Origin: Takifugu bimaculatus
Lineage: Eukaryota > Chordata > Actinopteri > Tetraodontiformes > Tetraodontidae
Length of the DNA stretch: 64,000 bases
NCBI GenBank assembly: GCA_004026145.2
Contig: CP034980.1
Coordinates: 11,449,649-11,513,648 of the forward strand
Reading direction: 5' to 3'
The notes under the pieces are model-generated. The model did no database searches. It was not told the origin of the DNA and was given only the letters and a program-made list of their open reading frames with translations. Every line of letters starts with the position of its first letter. Positions within the stretch are counted from its first letter, which is position 1. The translations under genes were made by a program, and so were the position numbers. Shown here in pieces: positions 35,690 to 49,559 of the stretch.

Positions 35690-36118
35690 AGGATCCATTC
35701 TGGAAGTCATTGTTGGTAAAACCAAGGAAGTAATTGTGGACTTTTGCACTAAACACGTGGACCCTTGAATATTATGAACACAGAAGTACAGCCTGTAGCT
35801 CTGGGTGACAACATCTGCATGACCTAAAGAAACAGCTGTGCAGAGCATCCCAGCGTTTGGAAATGTGACTGCAGAGGAGGAGAAGCAGCTAAATAAGGTG
35901 GTGCACGCCGCATCAAAAATCACTGGGTGAGATGTTCCTCAGAAGTCTACAGGGCCAGGCTGCAGAAAAGGGGCCCACAGATTTTAAGGATCCCTCTGCA
36001 CCAGCGAACTGCTTACTAAACTTTCTCCCCCCTCAAAAAATACTAGAGCAACCAGATTTAAGAACCCTTAGTACCCCCAAACTGTCTGACGTCTTCAAGG
36101 CCAGCAGTTTTTATGTCT
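35690..36118 (+). mobile_element. Decayed LINE reverse-transcriptase C-terminal fragment
   Basis: Across shifted frames, blocks of the RT end of a fish jockey/L2-like LINE can be read: KTKEVIVDFCTKHV, then (after deletion) EKQLNKVVHAASKITG, then GQAAEKGPTDFKDPSAPANC followed by LLNFLPP. This matches the family order (a KTKE..VDF block, a KLNK.VR.AS..G block, and an RKA..I.KDP.HPA..LF..LPS block). There is at least one stop and a frameshift, so it is a pseudo-element. Confidence 0.55.
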
Positions 36119-36642
36119 GATTTTTTTATTATTTATCTCACTGTACACTTTAAAATGCATAATAGTGCCTCAGTACATTTATAATCAGGATTTTCTTATT
36201 TTATGCGCTCATTTGATCTTGGAATACCTTCGAGTATTTGCAAAACAAATTTCAAACAAATTGAGTGAGAGAGAGAGTCACATCCCTGCTTTCTTACTGA
36301 TTCTGGGTCAAACCTGCACGTCCATTGTAGCTAAATAAAACTGTTGTTCACAAGATCCCTGTTTTGTTTTCAAATCTAGAGATGCAAAACTGTTTATATA
36401 AAAAAACCTAAAAATGGAAAATGGACTCAGAGCACAACATTTAAGAAGTGTCATCCTAAAGTAAATGTTCTATTTGTTCCTTTAGATCAAAACTGGATGT
36501 TGTTTACTGAATAAACACCAATTTAGCAGCTGGTGGCGTTGAGGAAAACAGGCAGCTGTGGGTGGAGTTAAAGGCCCCCCTGGTGCTCTGATGTCTGCAG
36601 CCCACACAGCCTGTGTCTCTTACCTTTGTCCACCAAACTTTA

Positions 36643-36691
36643 TACACACACACACACACACACACACGCGCACACACGCGCACACACACAC
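36643..36691 (+). repeat. (CA)n microsatellite with CGCG interruptions
   Basis: CA repeats interrupted twice by ACGCGC. Confidence 0.95.
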
Positions 36692-37643
36692 GATAAAATT
36701 CAGCATACACCACTTCTTTGCCCACTTCATTCTTGTTTGTTTCTGTTGAACAGTTTTCAGCAGTTATTGTATTCTCCACCACTACCCAGGATGCTTCAGT
36801 CCAAAGATCTTTATTCTCTTTTATACAAGAAGCTCTAAGCATTGCCAGAAAAGCGTTTTACCCATGGTTGCTGTTCTTCCACCTACTCATCGTCTTGTTC
36901 ATCTCCCTGGCATTATTTTATAGGTTTCCACACAGTGACTGGCTTCTTTTGAGCATTCGATAAAGCGATTGAGAGCGATGTATCTGCCCACTCACCATCT
37001 CCACTCACCAATAATAAGGACGATCAAAGCAACAGAAAATGCAAACATTTCTTTTTTCCTACAGCCCCGTTGCAATACTGGGCATAACTTGTGTCCATAG
37101 GTTTTTCTAAAACATATATTTACAAAAATAATACACACATTTATAACTTAAAAGTTGAACTGTAGCAACATTATTTAATCACTCAAAGTTTTCCTTTTCA
37201 TCTTGTCTTGGTGAGTAATGTGACATCTTTTAATCAAACACATCTTTAAGAAATCTTATTTCAATTGGAAGGTAGTGTTGTAAAAGCCTTAACGCCACTG
37301 TCACAACATTGTCAACTGTGCACCAGCTCCATTATTAATATTTCAATTCCATGGACAGAAATTTCAATGAAGCATTTTAAACTACACTTAACACACATCT
37401 ATCACCTTCTTTCCACTTACCATCTGTCTATGTCCAATATTTGTAAGTGTTCCTGTTCATCGGTGAGTACTTTTCTTAAAGTTGTGATCTTTGTGTGCTG
37501 GTTTGCTTTCAACCCTGAGTTAATTCATCCCTCTCTGCCTATGCTGCCCCGGCTTTTTAGTCGCTGCCTCCCAGGTGGAATTCATTTGGCTGTCCTTGAG
37601 CACAGAGGCCTGTCTGGTGAGGATAAAGGCTTTGTGAACAAAG

Positions 37644-37645
<2 letters not shown>

Positions 37646-37684
<39 letters not shown>

Positions 37685-37695
37685 GCGCACACACA
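37646..37695 (+). repeat. (CA)n microsatellite
   Basis: About 17 CA units ending in GCACGCGC and a few more CA units. Confidence 0.95.
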
Positions 37696-39739
37696 ATTTC
37701 TAGTCTGTTGTCTAAATTGTAATCACATTGCAAACCTTTTTCTACTCTCTGCTTGTGAAGAACCTCTTTTCTGCAGTGAAATCAGCGATCCACCCTTTGC
37801 CGACTAAAACCACGGTCTCAGACGTCTTGATCTTCATCCAAGCTGCTTCACATTTGGCTGCAAAACACTCCTGTGAAGGCTGAAGCTCACTGTTTGATGG
37901 GCCTACCTTGTCATTTGGAAAAGGCATGGGGTCACCAAACACCTTCCACCATTTGGCTGCACCTAGAAATTGTGTCCGTATTCTAGATAGTTGAGGGGGT
38001 TCAGACATTTGATTAAGGCGCCTCTTATGTGGACGTGTTATGAGCATCCCCAGTGAGGAGGTGACCAAGAGGTAGAACCAGGACATGATGGTTTGACAAA
38101 TGTCCTAACGGGTCCTTGAAGGCCTTATTGTCCTGGAGAACGTGTCTGGTGAGATGATTGTCTTAGCTGCTCTGGACCCAGATCAGCAGATGAAAACAGA
38201 ACATTGTATTAATCTATTTTCATTATATCCTGGAATTATGATTTTTTATTATTAGTATTATGATTTTGTGTTTTAATTTTGATTGTATTGTTTCTGTTAA
38301 TTCTGTTCTAGGAAAATTTATGTAATAAAGTCTTGATCTCGGAGCAATGATGACTTTAATCTCCAATTGTGACCCAAGTTGATTGTGACTGGTGTGAGAT
38401 ATTGTAGGTGATGTCTGTCGGCAGTGAGCTGTTAAATAAGATAAAAGGCTAGATGGGAATGTGAAAGATGAATGGGTGAAAAGAGTTGTATTCCTTCTGT
38501 GCTGGGTGAAGAGATCATCACAAAGACCAAAGACTTTCACAAAGACCAAAGATTTTCTTGAAGTGTCGTCTATTGTCATGTATGACAGCGAGTTCTGGCT
38601 CAGTCCTGCAGAGACGCAGCTGGCAGCCTGTCCATCTCTGGGCTGCAAACCAGGTTGAAGAAGGAGAACAATAAGAACAGTGGATGTTTAAAATCAGGCC
38701 TGGAGTGTGTTGTCAGTGGGTGTTGAGTCAAGCAGCTTCACCTTCTCAGCTCTAACAATGTCAGAGACTTTGGTTACCTGTGGCTTTATAGTTTGCACCT
38801 CAGTTGTAGGCAAAGCAGTCCCACTGCTTAGTTAAGCTTAAGTTAAAGGATTTTGAATTTTCTAAAATGCATAGAAGGCCCTCAGTAATAGGGCTGAGGC
38901 CATAATAGACACTAGAAATACTGGAGATTAGGTCATGCATTTAAAAGCTTGCTTATTTTTATTTTAAGAACTTCCAATGAGCCTGAACCATTCATTGAAC
39001 CAAAGCCGAGGCAGCATCACAGCAGGCCGGGAGGAGAAATTGCTCCACAGCTTCTGTCCATTTAGAACATATGGAGGCACAACAGCCAGAAGGGATTGCA
39101 CCTACATGAACTCCAGGAGGAGAGGACACGCACCTTGACAGCAAACACGCCACATGGTGACCTAGTGGACGGAAATGAACCACAGCTCCACCACAACTGC
39201 ACTGACTCTGTCAGGTCACCAAAATGCTACAGAAAACAGAAAACAGGTGGAACTGGAACACTAGGGGAGGGGCAAGACATGGTCTCAGCAATAGATCGAG
39301 GTGTGTGGCAGCAGCAGCGCCAAAATGAACAAAGCTGCACTATAGGAAGGCGTAGACAGTGTAGAGCGCCACAGTTTTTCTGACTCTCCACTCTCTGAAC
39401 CAAATGCTCGGTCCCCTGAACACATTAAATCACTCACTCTTTTGCTGAAACCATAATCCATTTTCAGTTAGTCACAATTTGCCGCTCTCATTTACACACA
39501 CACTCATGATGCATAATGGTCGCCACAGCTGGCAGAAGGTAAACACCATTAGAGCACAGGTCATAGCTAACACACAACCACTCAAAACTGCTCAAACTTG
39601 TTGCTAATGATGTGATGAAACCAACACGGGCCAGTTCAGAGCGCAAAGGCAGCAGCTGAGCTGAAAGTTGATATCAAAAATGGGTGGAAACAACCTGAGA
39701 GAAGAGGGCAAGAAAGAGGTGGGGTACAAGGAGGAGGGT

Positions 39740-40670
39740 GAGGAAGAGCAAGAACAAGAACAGTAATTTCAGATCAAATCCGCGCAACTGTGATAGACAA
39801 TGTTGCTTGCAGAATGACAATGAGGGAAGCAGGACAAAGATTACAACCCATTCTTAGCAGAGATGTGGCCATCATAATAAGAGGATTCACAGAAGAGAGC
39901 AGGTAATTGTTTTCTCTTTGATCATTGAACATTTTAGACATGTCAGATTTTTCTAACTGCACATTCCTGTTTTTGTAGAGTTGCCATACAAGGGTGGAAG
40001 GACTCCTCTATTCTTCCAACAGCAAGATGCTCTCAATGATGCCATTAGACTGCATGAAAATACAGCAAACAATTGTTGAAGTCAATCTCCATTTTGAAGG
40101 AATGGACGGGTTGAGCCTTTCTGCCATTGACTGTGTCCTCCAACATAACAGGGTGTGCATGAAGCAAGTACACAGAGTACCTTGTTAGTGCAATTCAGAA
40201 AGGGCCAATGACTGATTTCAGTATGTATGTGGACATTCTCTTGGATACATTTAGTGCTGATTGTTTATAGTGAAACACTACACTACGAACCTGTAATGCA
40301 TGCAGGGATGCATCCACTCCACAGCAAAAGTCTGTCTTTCTGTAGCTATTTTTATATATAGAGCATTTTAAATTGGATTCTTTGGAAAGAGCCCATGAAT
40401 GCATTTTTGTGGATGAAGCAGGGTTGATTCTGATGAAGAGGAGAAGGTTCAGTGCAGTGGTTCACCCAGGAATCTTTGAATGTTTGCCTACTCCCATTCT
40501 CCCCTTTCCTCAACCGAAATGACAATCCTAAATGAGGGAAAAGCCTCTTTCAGGCTCTGGAACTGGCCTGTGGTAACAAGCGTACACGTGGCGTCTGGCC
40601 GAGGCACCCCAGGGAGGAGGTGCCCCCTGTTGCCTGGTGAGGGAGATGATTGCCTGAGATACCAATGAAA
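39740..40670 (+). pseudogene. Relic of a Tc1/IS630-type DNA transposon (transposase)
   Basis: Translation in shifting frames gives ISDQIRATVIDN, MTMREAGQRLQPILSRDVAI and IIRGFTEESR (helix-turn-helix part). Then comes GLSLSAIDCVLQHNRVCMKQ with VHRVP (second helix-turn-helix and linker), and finally NECIFVDEAGLILMKRRR, whose VDEAG block holds the first catalytic Asp. The order and spacing fit a fish DDE transposase of the IS630/Tc1/mariner group. The N-terminal lead (39690-39760) is Arg/Gly/Glu-rich, as in that family. Several stops and frameshifts break it, and the later part of the DDE domain is missing. Confidence 0.7.
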
Positions 40671-40794
40671 GGCCTGACACAGAGAAGTGATGCTGAGGCC
40701 GAATGAATCACTTTACTTTGATTTTACAGCTGTATTCACATTTAGTTCTTGTCCTTCTTGGTGGTAAGTCCTGCTACATAAGCTGTGTTACTGT

Positions 40795-41500
40795 GGTTTG
40801 ATTAATTGTTTGATGGAATTTTATTTTGAACATGAAAATGCAAATAAAGACAATTAAAAAACTGTGAGATAGATAATAATTAAGAACAGACAAAGTGTTC
40901 CACATGCATTTTTGAAGGCAATATATATGTTCAAAAGGAATAGGGAGAAGTAAATCCTTATAGGGTCCAACCCCTTGATGAATGAGAATAAGAGCAATTG
41001 AACCAATAGCAACGACAACTGCAGCAAAAGAGATCCAAGTGAAGACTCTCACTCACTATATTTACTGAAGATAAACTCTTTATACTTGTGTTTGAAGGGA
41101 TACAGGTTTGGCCATTGTTTAAGCTCTGTAGTCAGAGACTTCCAGAGTTTTGCAGCAGCAACAAAAATCGAGAACCATTTCTTAGTTGTGCGGATTTTTG
41201 GGGTTTCAAAGTTTGATTTTCCCCTTAAATTTACCCTCCCTCTCTTTCCTGAAACCTTTTCTGAATGTTGTGTGGTCCTAGGTTGTTCCGTGCTTTATAC
41301 ATAAACATTGTTTGAAGTGGAACAATGTCATGAAGCTTAAGTACTTTTGATCTCATAAATAATGGATTGGTGTTCTCGAAAGACAGCGTTGTGAATTGTT
41401 CTGATGGTTCCTTTGTGTAGAATGAACAATGCTTGTAAAGAATCAGTGTATGTGTTGATTAAATATGTGTTGAGTATTTTAAAATACACAAAACATATAG
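40795..41500 (-). mobile_element. 3' end of a non-LTR retrotransposon, antisense, decayed
   Basis: On the minus strand, from about 41480 down, blocks in two frames read FREHQSIIYE, KLHDIVPLQTMFMYKARNN, GPHNIQKRFQERE, KIRTTKKWFSIFVAAAKLWK and SLTTELKQW, followed by FKHKYKEFIF. This is the C-terminal part of a fish jockey/L2-like LINE RT, where the family has MYKA..N.LP, then SVSG.KLWNSL, then FKK.YK. The 3' UTR ends at about 40800 with an AATAAA-containing tail (TTCAAAATAAAATTCC). One frameshift is visible near 41265. Confidence 0.65.
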
Positions 41501-41895
41501 AATTGTTTTAATTTCGAGTCAGGGTTCGTGAATTTTTAAAAATGATTCTTAGTGTTTTGAGGAAAGAGTGGAAGGTTTCAAGAAATGTGTCTTAGCATTT
41601 GTGGAACGCCAGTAAAAGGAAGTGATCGAAGCGTCTGCTATCATCACTGAAACATGCACGTGTCAGACACGTCTCTGGTGTCCAGGCCGCCTTCAGAGAG
41701 CCTTCAATTATTTTCTGCATAGAGATCTGCAGGGACTTTTTGGAGGCGGCAGCTGTTTGCGTGGACGTTACTGCTGCCGCAGCTTGATATGCTGGAGTTC
41801 CTTAATGAGTTGGATGAAAAGTGTGTGACGTGATATGATAAATGTAACAAACCAACAGCAGGCGGACAAAGACACATCAGCGTCGCTAAGAAGCA

Positions 41896-41897
<2 letters not shown>

Positions 41898-41977
<80 letters not shown>

Positions 41978-41978
41978 A
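41898..41978 (+). repeat. (TC)n(AC)n compound microsatellite
   Basis: About 29 TC units followed by about 11 AC units, the same arrangement as at 30.8 kb. Confidence 0.95.
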
Positions 41979-44900
41979 ACCACAATAACAAGACAGCAAC
42001 CCCAACACAATGAAGAATACAGTGAAGAAATCTTTGTAACTGTTTGCTTGCGAACACTAAAGACGTGAACAAATCCAAATGCTCCAGTTACAGTTAATCT
42101 ATTTTATTCACAATTGCTAACAGATATTTAAAATTGCACAGTAAGAAAAGCCTCTCCTCAAGTCTCCAAAGCTCTAAACACACTCAAAATGGCACTTTTT
42201 GAGCCCGGTTCTCGGCTTAACAATCTGACAGAAAGTCACATGTTTGCCGTTTCAAAACACTGCCATTCAAAATGATCCCACATGAGTCAACACATGTGCC
42301 TCATTGGTTAATTGCTGCTACTTCAATCAGGAAGAGAGCATAAAGGTCACTGGGGAGCACCTTGTTTTTCTCTAACAGTGGAAGTCACTTGATGTCTGTA
42401 AAAAGGAAAGACATCTTCTGCACTTAGAGACAAATTTGTAGCATTTGCTATATGAATAATTGGATTTCTTCATTTGATATGGACGAGTCGTCATTGCCAG
42501 ACCCAGCTGTGCTGCAAGATGCTGCCTTATCATTTTCTTGCTATTTCTCTCTCTATATAATGTTCTGTACATTTTCCCCATGCAGTTTTCTTTTTCACTT
42601 AACTGCTTTCTGTTCATTCCAAACTACAAACCGATCTACTATGCATATGTTGCGCTGACTCGTTTTTAATGAAAACTTAAAAAGAATAATGTTTCAAAAC
42701 AGCACGTCTGCAAATGTTTCTGTCCATTTGAACAAGATGGAGCATTTTCTACAACTTATGGCAAAGCCTCCTAAAGACAGCAGAACTTATGTGCGCTGAC
42801 AAAAGCTGGTAATTTGAATGAAGTGAGCCATTTGGTGCAAAAATGCTTCATTTTGCAGCATATGTGAGGTATTTTACAGTTGGGGTGTGTGATTTTGTGA
42901 ATTGCTCTCTCTAGTTTGCAAAACTGTGTTTTAGCAATTGGGGAAAATGATATACAGTATAAACATATTGGAAAAATCCCAGTTTATAGTTTTAGAAACA
43001 AAATGACAAAAGGAATTCATGCAACACCAACAGCTTCATCCCCAGAACCCTTCTTTTTTCTTCGTTGTCCATTAAAGTTGCTTGCCACTGTCTGTCTGTC
43101 TTTACTTCCATTCATTCATCCAGTCATCCATCCATCACCAGGCCCTCAGATGTCTGCCTTTCAACCTTATATATCTCATTATTTTAGCCAGACAACCATG
43201 ACTTTCATGTATTTGCTCAGACACCGGTGAAAACAGCAGATCTGTCAGCACAGTTCAAATGCCACCCTTTGCTCTTCACACCATCTGTGCCCTTTCACTG
43301 TCACTGACGTCTGTGATTCTAGAGGCACCAAAAAGAAATATGACATTTGTGTGTGTTGGGTTTTGGTCTTTGCAGAGGACCCCTGGGGAGGAGCAGAGGA
43401 TAGCTTGGACTTTGGACAAATCCATTTTTTTTGCAGTTTTCATCAGGTCAACGAGCCTAAACCAGAACTTCCTTCTTTAAACAAACAAACAAGCAAAGAA
43501 TCATCATGTAAACTGCAGTGAAATGCTGGTTAGCACAACAATTTGCAGATTTATGTAGGGATGGATGACACACATGTTTATGGACTCAAGCCTGCAGTCT
43601 TCAAGCTATTGCTTGACAGTGTTTATGTCTCATGTCTGTGAGGTGGCCAAGGGAAGGGAAGGGACAGACTTAATAACATATATCATATAACTTAATAACA
43701 TATAGCTGTTAAAACACCTTTAGTGGCAGAGAGGGGTTAATGAGCCGCGTGACAAGCCCCATAAACATGCCACAGGCCGACTAAAATCTACATCTATTTT
43801 TTTTTTTAATCGAAAACTGTAAAACTGCTGGCCATGTTATTATGTATCTCCTCGATATCTTCCCTCCTTTCACAGAGATTGTGGTGACACTAACACATGC
43901 AAATTTATAACTGTAACTCACTTTACACCCAGCAGCTGAGGAAAGTTTTGATCCTAATATTAGCTTTTTAAATAAGGATTCTGACTCTAGTCTTGCACAT
44001 TATCTGTCTTTTTTTTAATGTCTGTTATTTCTGGTCTTGTTTGAGTGAACCTGAACCTTGACCAGCTGGAGTCACGGAGCTGTTAAAGTGCAGTTGGAAA
44101 GTTTTTAGATATCTCAGCAAGACTATAACTTGATTTTCAGAAGAGTCATTTCATTAATATACAGAAGATACAGATCATTAAGAACTGAAGCTTCCTTTAA
44201 GCTGAATTGTGCTTGAAAATCCAGTGTGAACTAATATCACTCTGAACTGTGTCTCTAAATCAGTCTGTAAGTCCAGTTAGCAACGTTATTTCACTCAAAG
44301 ACACAGAAACGTCGCAGTTTCAGACTAAACTGTCTTGTGAGCAGTTGTGCATTAGCAGCCCAGGACACACAGGCTTTCTAAATACCCCATTTAATAAAAC
44401 TTAATCTGTGATGACTTTACCAATGATAAGGCAGCAACGACACAGCTGTTCAAGCGTGAAACAGGCTGTGGGGATACACGCGCTCACGCCCTGGCACGCT
44501 CTGCAGGTTACTGTGTATGCTGTAGTGTCACATCATTTCTGTAGGGGGCACTGTTGGTTCAGCAAAGTGCACACAAATCCGGCCAGGGAATGAACAGTAG
44601 TGGGTGTAGCAAATACGCTCATTTCATTATGTCAAAATTCTCAAAGTAGAATTTGCAGATCAATGTCAAAGGATTCAAACTGCAGAGAATCCCCCCAGAA
44701 AATAAGGCTATTTGTGAACCTCTTAATTGACCACATTAGCCACCACATCGCAGGATACATACTGAGTTGTTTGTGGGGAGGGAACAAACAGTGTGGTGCT
44801 GGAAGGAAGCAGGTGAAAAGCCAGCACAACAGTATAGCAGAAACTAAACATCACATTAAAACATTACAGCAGTTGACTATTAGAGGAGTTGGTTTGTTGT

Positions 44901-47900
44901 TTGTGTGCTTCATATCTGAGCTGCAAGGCCTGATCATCCGACGCCATGAGAACTGAAAAAACAGATAAAAAGGAATTGAATGAGTACATTTTTACTCTTT
45001 GGATTCTAACAGGATAATGTAATGTAGCTACCAGGCTAATTACTTGTCTTTGTAGTATCAGTGAAATTTAGACACAGTTTGGATAATAAACACTGAAAAC
45101 AAAATAAAAAAAAATGAAAGGACAAAGAAACAGTATTAACACTCATACAGATATCATATAAACCACCCACCTCAATGCCTCCATTAATAATATGAATCAT
45201 ATCTCCCATGGCACAGCACACCCTAATCACATTGATTCCACAAGCATCCATGCTGGTTCACCTCATGCCTTTGATTAAGCCCTTAAAAGAATCTGAAAGC
45301 TGTGAATAACAAACTACTGAAGCAAAACAAGAGTGAAACATGACGAGATTTATCTTGTAGACAGAACTCCTGTTACTAACGATGTGAAAGGATGTGAAAA
45401 CAGGAAAGGTTGCTGTAAACTAAAAAAAACACAAGGGTTTGCATGCATGGGATGCGCACCAGCCAGTCATGGTGTCCGTTAGTTTATTGGTGTTTGTTTC
45501 TCTCTGTCAAAATATTCCTCAAAGCCATAAGTAGAGTCAAAAATGACACAAGTCTGTCTATAAAACCACCAGAATGGAGACAAGAAAAGAGCTAAAGCTT
45601 GGTGCATGACATTATTTTAAAGGTGATTATGAATGTGGTTGAAAAGAAATCACAAAAAAAAAAAAAAAAAAAAATTCAAGGAAACACTGTCCTGTCTCAT
45701 CTTGTTTCAGATGACTTCCTGTCAAGTTTCCCACCTGTGTGATTGTATGTCTCGCCCTGGTGTTTGGCACCCATGTCTCCTTTTCTTCGCTCCCTGAGTG
45801 GACTTAGTCTGCATGCTCCCTGCTTTCAGTGCCAGATCGTCTTTGTATTCTGAAAAGTTCCAGCCTTGGTTGCATCAACCTGTATGTAAGCAAAACAACA
45901 TTCTCTTTTTAAAAGAAACCGTCAGAGTTGGGTCAGCATTCTTGAAAAGGGACCTTTAGCAGCACCTATGCAGATCCTTCAAGACATTTAGCCCTAAGAA
46001 GGTGTGCTGAGACAATATGCCTTCCTCTTGACCCTCCTTCTATTCTGAACAGGTTGGAGTATCTGGTCCAGAGAAAAGGTTCTGGCATTCTTGCTTTTTC
46101 ATCTCCCCCCAAAGGGCTCGCAGTCTTAGGACTGCAAGCTGCATGGGTGGATCTGCAGGCTGGTTGATTTCCATGTCTCCTTAGGAACGGCATAAAGAAT
46201 CAGATATAAGTCATTGTCTTTACCCAGTGGTGGAGGTGTCTGGGCCCTCAGACTCTTCAGAGGTAAATACACAACACAAAAGAAAATAATACAATCAATT
46301 TCAACTGTCCAAAATTAAAATGTTCATTGTAAAGTCTTTTCATAAAAAAAACCTAAAAACATCCTCTTGGGAAAAAACCTCTTTTTGTTGAAATGATTAA
46401 ACTAAGTTTGGCGAGGCCAGCTGAACCCTGTAACATTAGCAGAGACATTGACGTCCTCGCGAAAGTATCCGCGGAGAGTAATGTGACAGACTGAATACAT
46501 AACCTTGTTGTGCATTCAAATCTACATCCTTGCAAAGAATTTGCAAATGACCTCTATTACAGTGGCGCCATTACGCCCGAAGGAAGCATTTTTAATGAAT
46601 ACAATTTTGCATTTCTCGAATTTTACAAAGGCTGGACTGTTTATTTGACCCAAAAGCTGTTCCACTTGAACCACAGCGGAATGTACAGCATTTTATGGCC
46701 GCTCAAAGGTTCAGACTTCCCCTCAGTGTCCTTATCCATCACCTTGGGCAGAAATTTAATTTTCCTTTTCATCCATTTGTTGCCTCTCACTCTGGCCTTA
46801 AAGCCTTGAAAGTTGTGTGGCAGCGACTATGAACTTCTAAAATCTGTGTGATGAAGACGGTCAACACAAGAGTACTAAACAAACGATCTCTTATAATCGT
46901 GCATTTTTTGTGTTAATATATTGTTAAAGTAAAGGAAGGTGAGCAAGGTCATTTGAAAATTATGGTGTGAATCATTATTCTTCCTCACCTGTTCACAGAA
47001 AATGTAAATCGCAGAGAAGAAACACCCCCCAAACAAGAGTTGAAGCCAAAAATGATATGTGTGATCCAACTGATTATGCACATCAGGGTAAAGACCAACA
47101 CAAGAGGTCAAAAGAACCATAGTTCTCCGCCTGCAACCTTTGCTTTGAGGCTGAGGCTTTAAACATGGAAATGAGTAGAGGAGCGGCATGACTTTTGAAC
47201 TGTGGTGAGAAGCTCCAAGAGGTCAAGAGGTCATCTAAGAATCAAGCCCTAGCATCAAAGTAAGAGAGTGTTAGTAGTGTGTGTGGTGGCATAACTGTAT
47301 TGATACTTAATTCAGTATTTAAATAAGGCAACAAAAATTTGCCATATCGAACAATAATCGTTATCTACTGTGCCTTTGCGATGCTAAAGAAATGGGGCTA
47401 ATCTAAAAAGCAAGATTTTACTTATTCATTCCCTTTGTGGGATTTCAGTCCCGTCAGTGACATGTGACTGCATTTCAGTTGGAACACTGCAGAATTATGA
47501 AAATAAATGATGTATGGGATTTGCTGCATGTTGAAGATCTTATAGCAACGAACATTCCAGAGATGTTGCTATGCAGAAGGAAGCGACCCCACACATTTCT
47601 GTGTGGGGAAAAGCTGGGAAAGCAACAGGATCCACTGGGCTCATATCAAGTCAGGCTAACAGGTGAGTTTAATCACTTCCAAAATAACCTTTATTGCTTT
47701 AATTTTTTAGCAGATCATTTGAACCTTTATGTGCTTGGACAAATGTTACAGAAGGATCAAATGTGCACTAATCAGAACATTATTAAACTTCTTGTTCTTA
47801 ATGTAACACTAAAGTGCTGCAATGGTTGATGGCCAACCTTTAAAATACAACATGCGATCTTTTTGTTGTGTTATTTAACATGTTTTATTGTGGAACCAGC

Positions 47901-48202
47901 AGCTTTAAAACCAAGACAGTGTGCACTGCCTGCTGTGAACCAAATGTCAGAGATATTCAGTAACAAGCTGCACTATGGAGCTTTTCAAAGGAATGAATTT
48001 TCTCAATAGTTCTTACAGTCATTATATCTGTGCACAAATGAAGGAGCTGTTGGTGACAAAACTACTGCATTCACTATCTGAACCTAATGAGAAGATAAAA
48101 GGTTTGCATTGTGTTCCTGCAGGTGGGGAAAACACACAGACAGATGCTTCAGTTTAGACATTTGTAGGAAGGTGTGTGTTTATGTCTGTGTTTGTGTGTG
48201 TT

Positions 48203-48227
48203 GGGGAAGGGTGGGGGGGTGGGGGGG
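48203..48227 (+). other. Potential G-quadruplex motif
   Basis: Runs of 4, 3, 7 and 7 G separated by AA, T and T satisfy the four-run G-quadruplex pattern with very short loops. Confidence 0.6.
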
Positions 48228-49559
48228 CTAAGCGAGGTAATGAAACAGATAAAAACACTCTGGATATTTAGTAAAATGAAATGTGGCCACTGGCCCCACA
48301 GTGGGAAATAGGAAACAGTCCCCCAGGCTGGGTATTTGATTTGGATGAGTGTGCCACGATAGAACCCAATCACTTTGCTGCATCACACCGGCCTTTTTCA
48401 GTTTTATGGACCGTACGTTGGCCCTTTTTCGCTTCCTTTATTTATTCATTTAATCTCTGTTTTTTTAATTTTCCATTTTAAACTCACCTTCTCTGGGTGG
48501 AAATCTGTCTACAAATGGACATTTAAGAGGAATACAAGTGGCAGTGTCTCTGTGCATGTGGAAGGATAAATTAGAAACCAATGTATCATTTTTAAGTTAA
48601 ATTTAGCTTATTTACTCCTTTTATATAGACTTTAATTTACTAAACTCAATTACTTTGAGATAAATAAGTGTAAATAATATTTAAAATGCTCCTTAAATTG
48701 CCCAAAACATACAGTGTGAGGTGTCGAAAGGTCAATAGAGCACCAGGAAAAGCACACACCGGCAGCCATTTCAGCAGCTAAACTACATGTTCCATTATTC
48801 GTCCTCCAGACCTTTGAGTGATAAAGTGAATTTATAGTATTTGGCAAATAAAAAAGCTTAATTACACGTCACCATTCTTCATGCTGAGTGTACTTTTCCC
48901 AATGCATCCGTCAAACTCTATAATTCACCATAGAGCCATTATGGCGTTGGGAGGGTTTTCAAACAAAAAAAACCCAAAATTCACAAACTTTTTGAAATCA
49001 ATATTAAATCTATGTTTTTATGTTATAGAAATAGTTTTTAAGCAGCAGTGGACGACCTCACACACTGGATGATCTGGCCTTGGTCAGCTGTGAGAAGACC
49101 TGCCGCAGTAGAAAGGATGATACTATCTGGAATTCATTTTCTGCTCTAAATGATTCCTATTCTACCTTCCACTCATTGGTATAAATGATTAAACTTTTAT
49201 ACTTGTTCTGTATAAGCCACCAGGATGTGGATTAAAAGCCATTCATGAGGCACAGGAGTGTAATGATTTAGAATTTACTTTTGCTTGACTGAATTAAGCC
49301 CACTGGATTGCTCTTTGCTCAAGTTTGAGCAAACAGCCAGTTAAATATATGAAAACCTTTCATTAGCGTTCTTATTAAACTGGATATCTGTCTTTACAAT
49401 GGTATCACATTCTTTCAGGACCCACATGACATTTAGCAAAATAAAATGAAGGAAAAATAATTTGTTGGGAACAAGGTGTGAGACATCTGATGGTGAGAGA
49501 ACATATTACTTCATTCTTGAGGAATGTGGAGCAAATTTATGGATTTATGCTCCGTCTTT

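Larger units (their letters stand above)
36119..39735. other. Non-coding DNA with CA microsatellites
   Basis: No gene seen. CA-rich microsatellites at 36643-36691 and 37646-37695 carry CG-interrupted ends (ACACGCGC), and a 19-bp duplicate of ACAAAGACCAAAGA type is at 38517-38556. The minus-strand frame at 37742-38086 (114 codons) has no recognisable domain. Confidence 0.4.

Noticed and set aside
37742..38086. Minus-strand 114-codon frame
   Set aside because: No known domain and no partner exons; likely chance.
42100..42960. Possible non-autonomous relative of the 39.7-kb transposon
   Set aside because: Only short phrases look alike; I could not define inverted ends or a target duplication.
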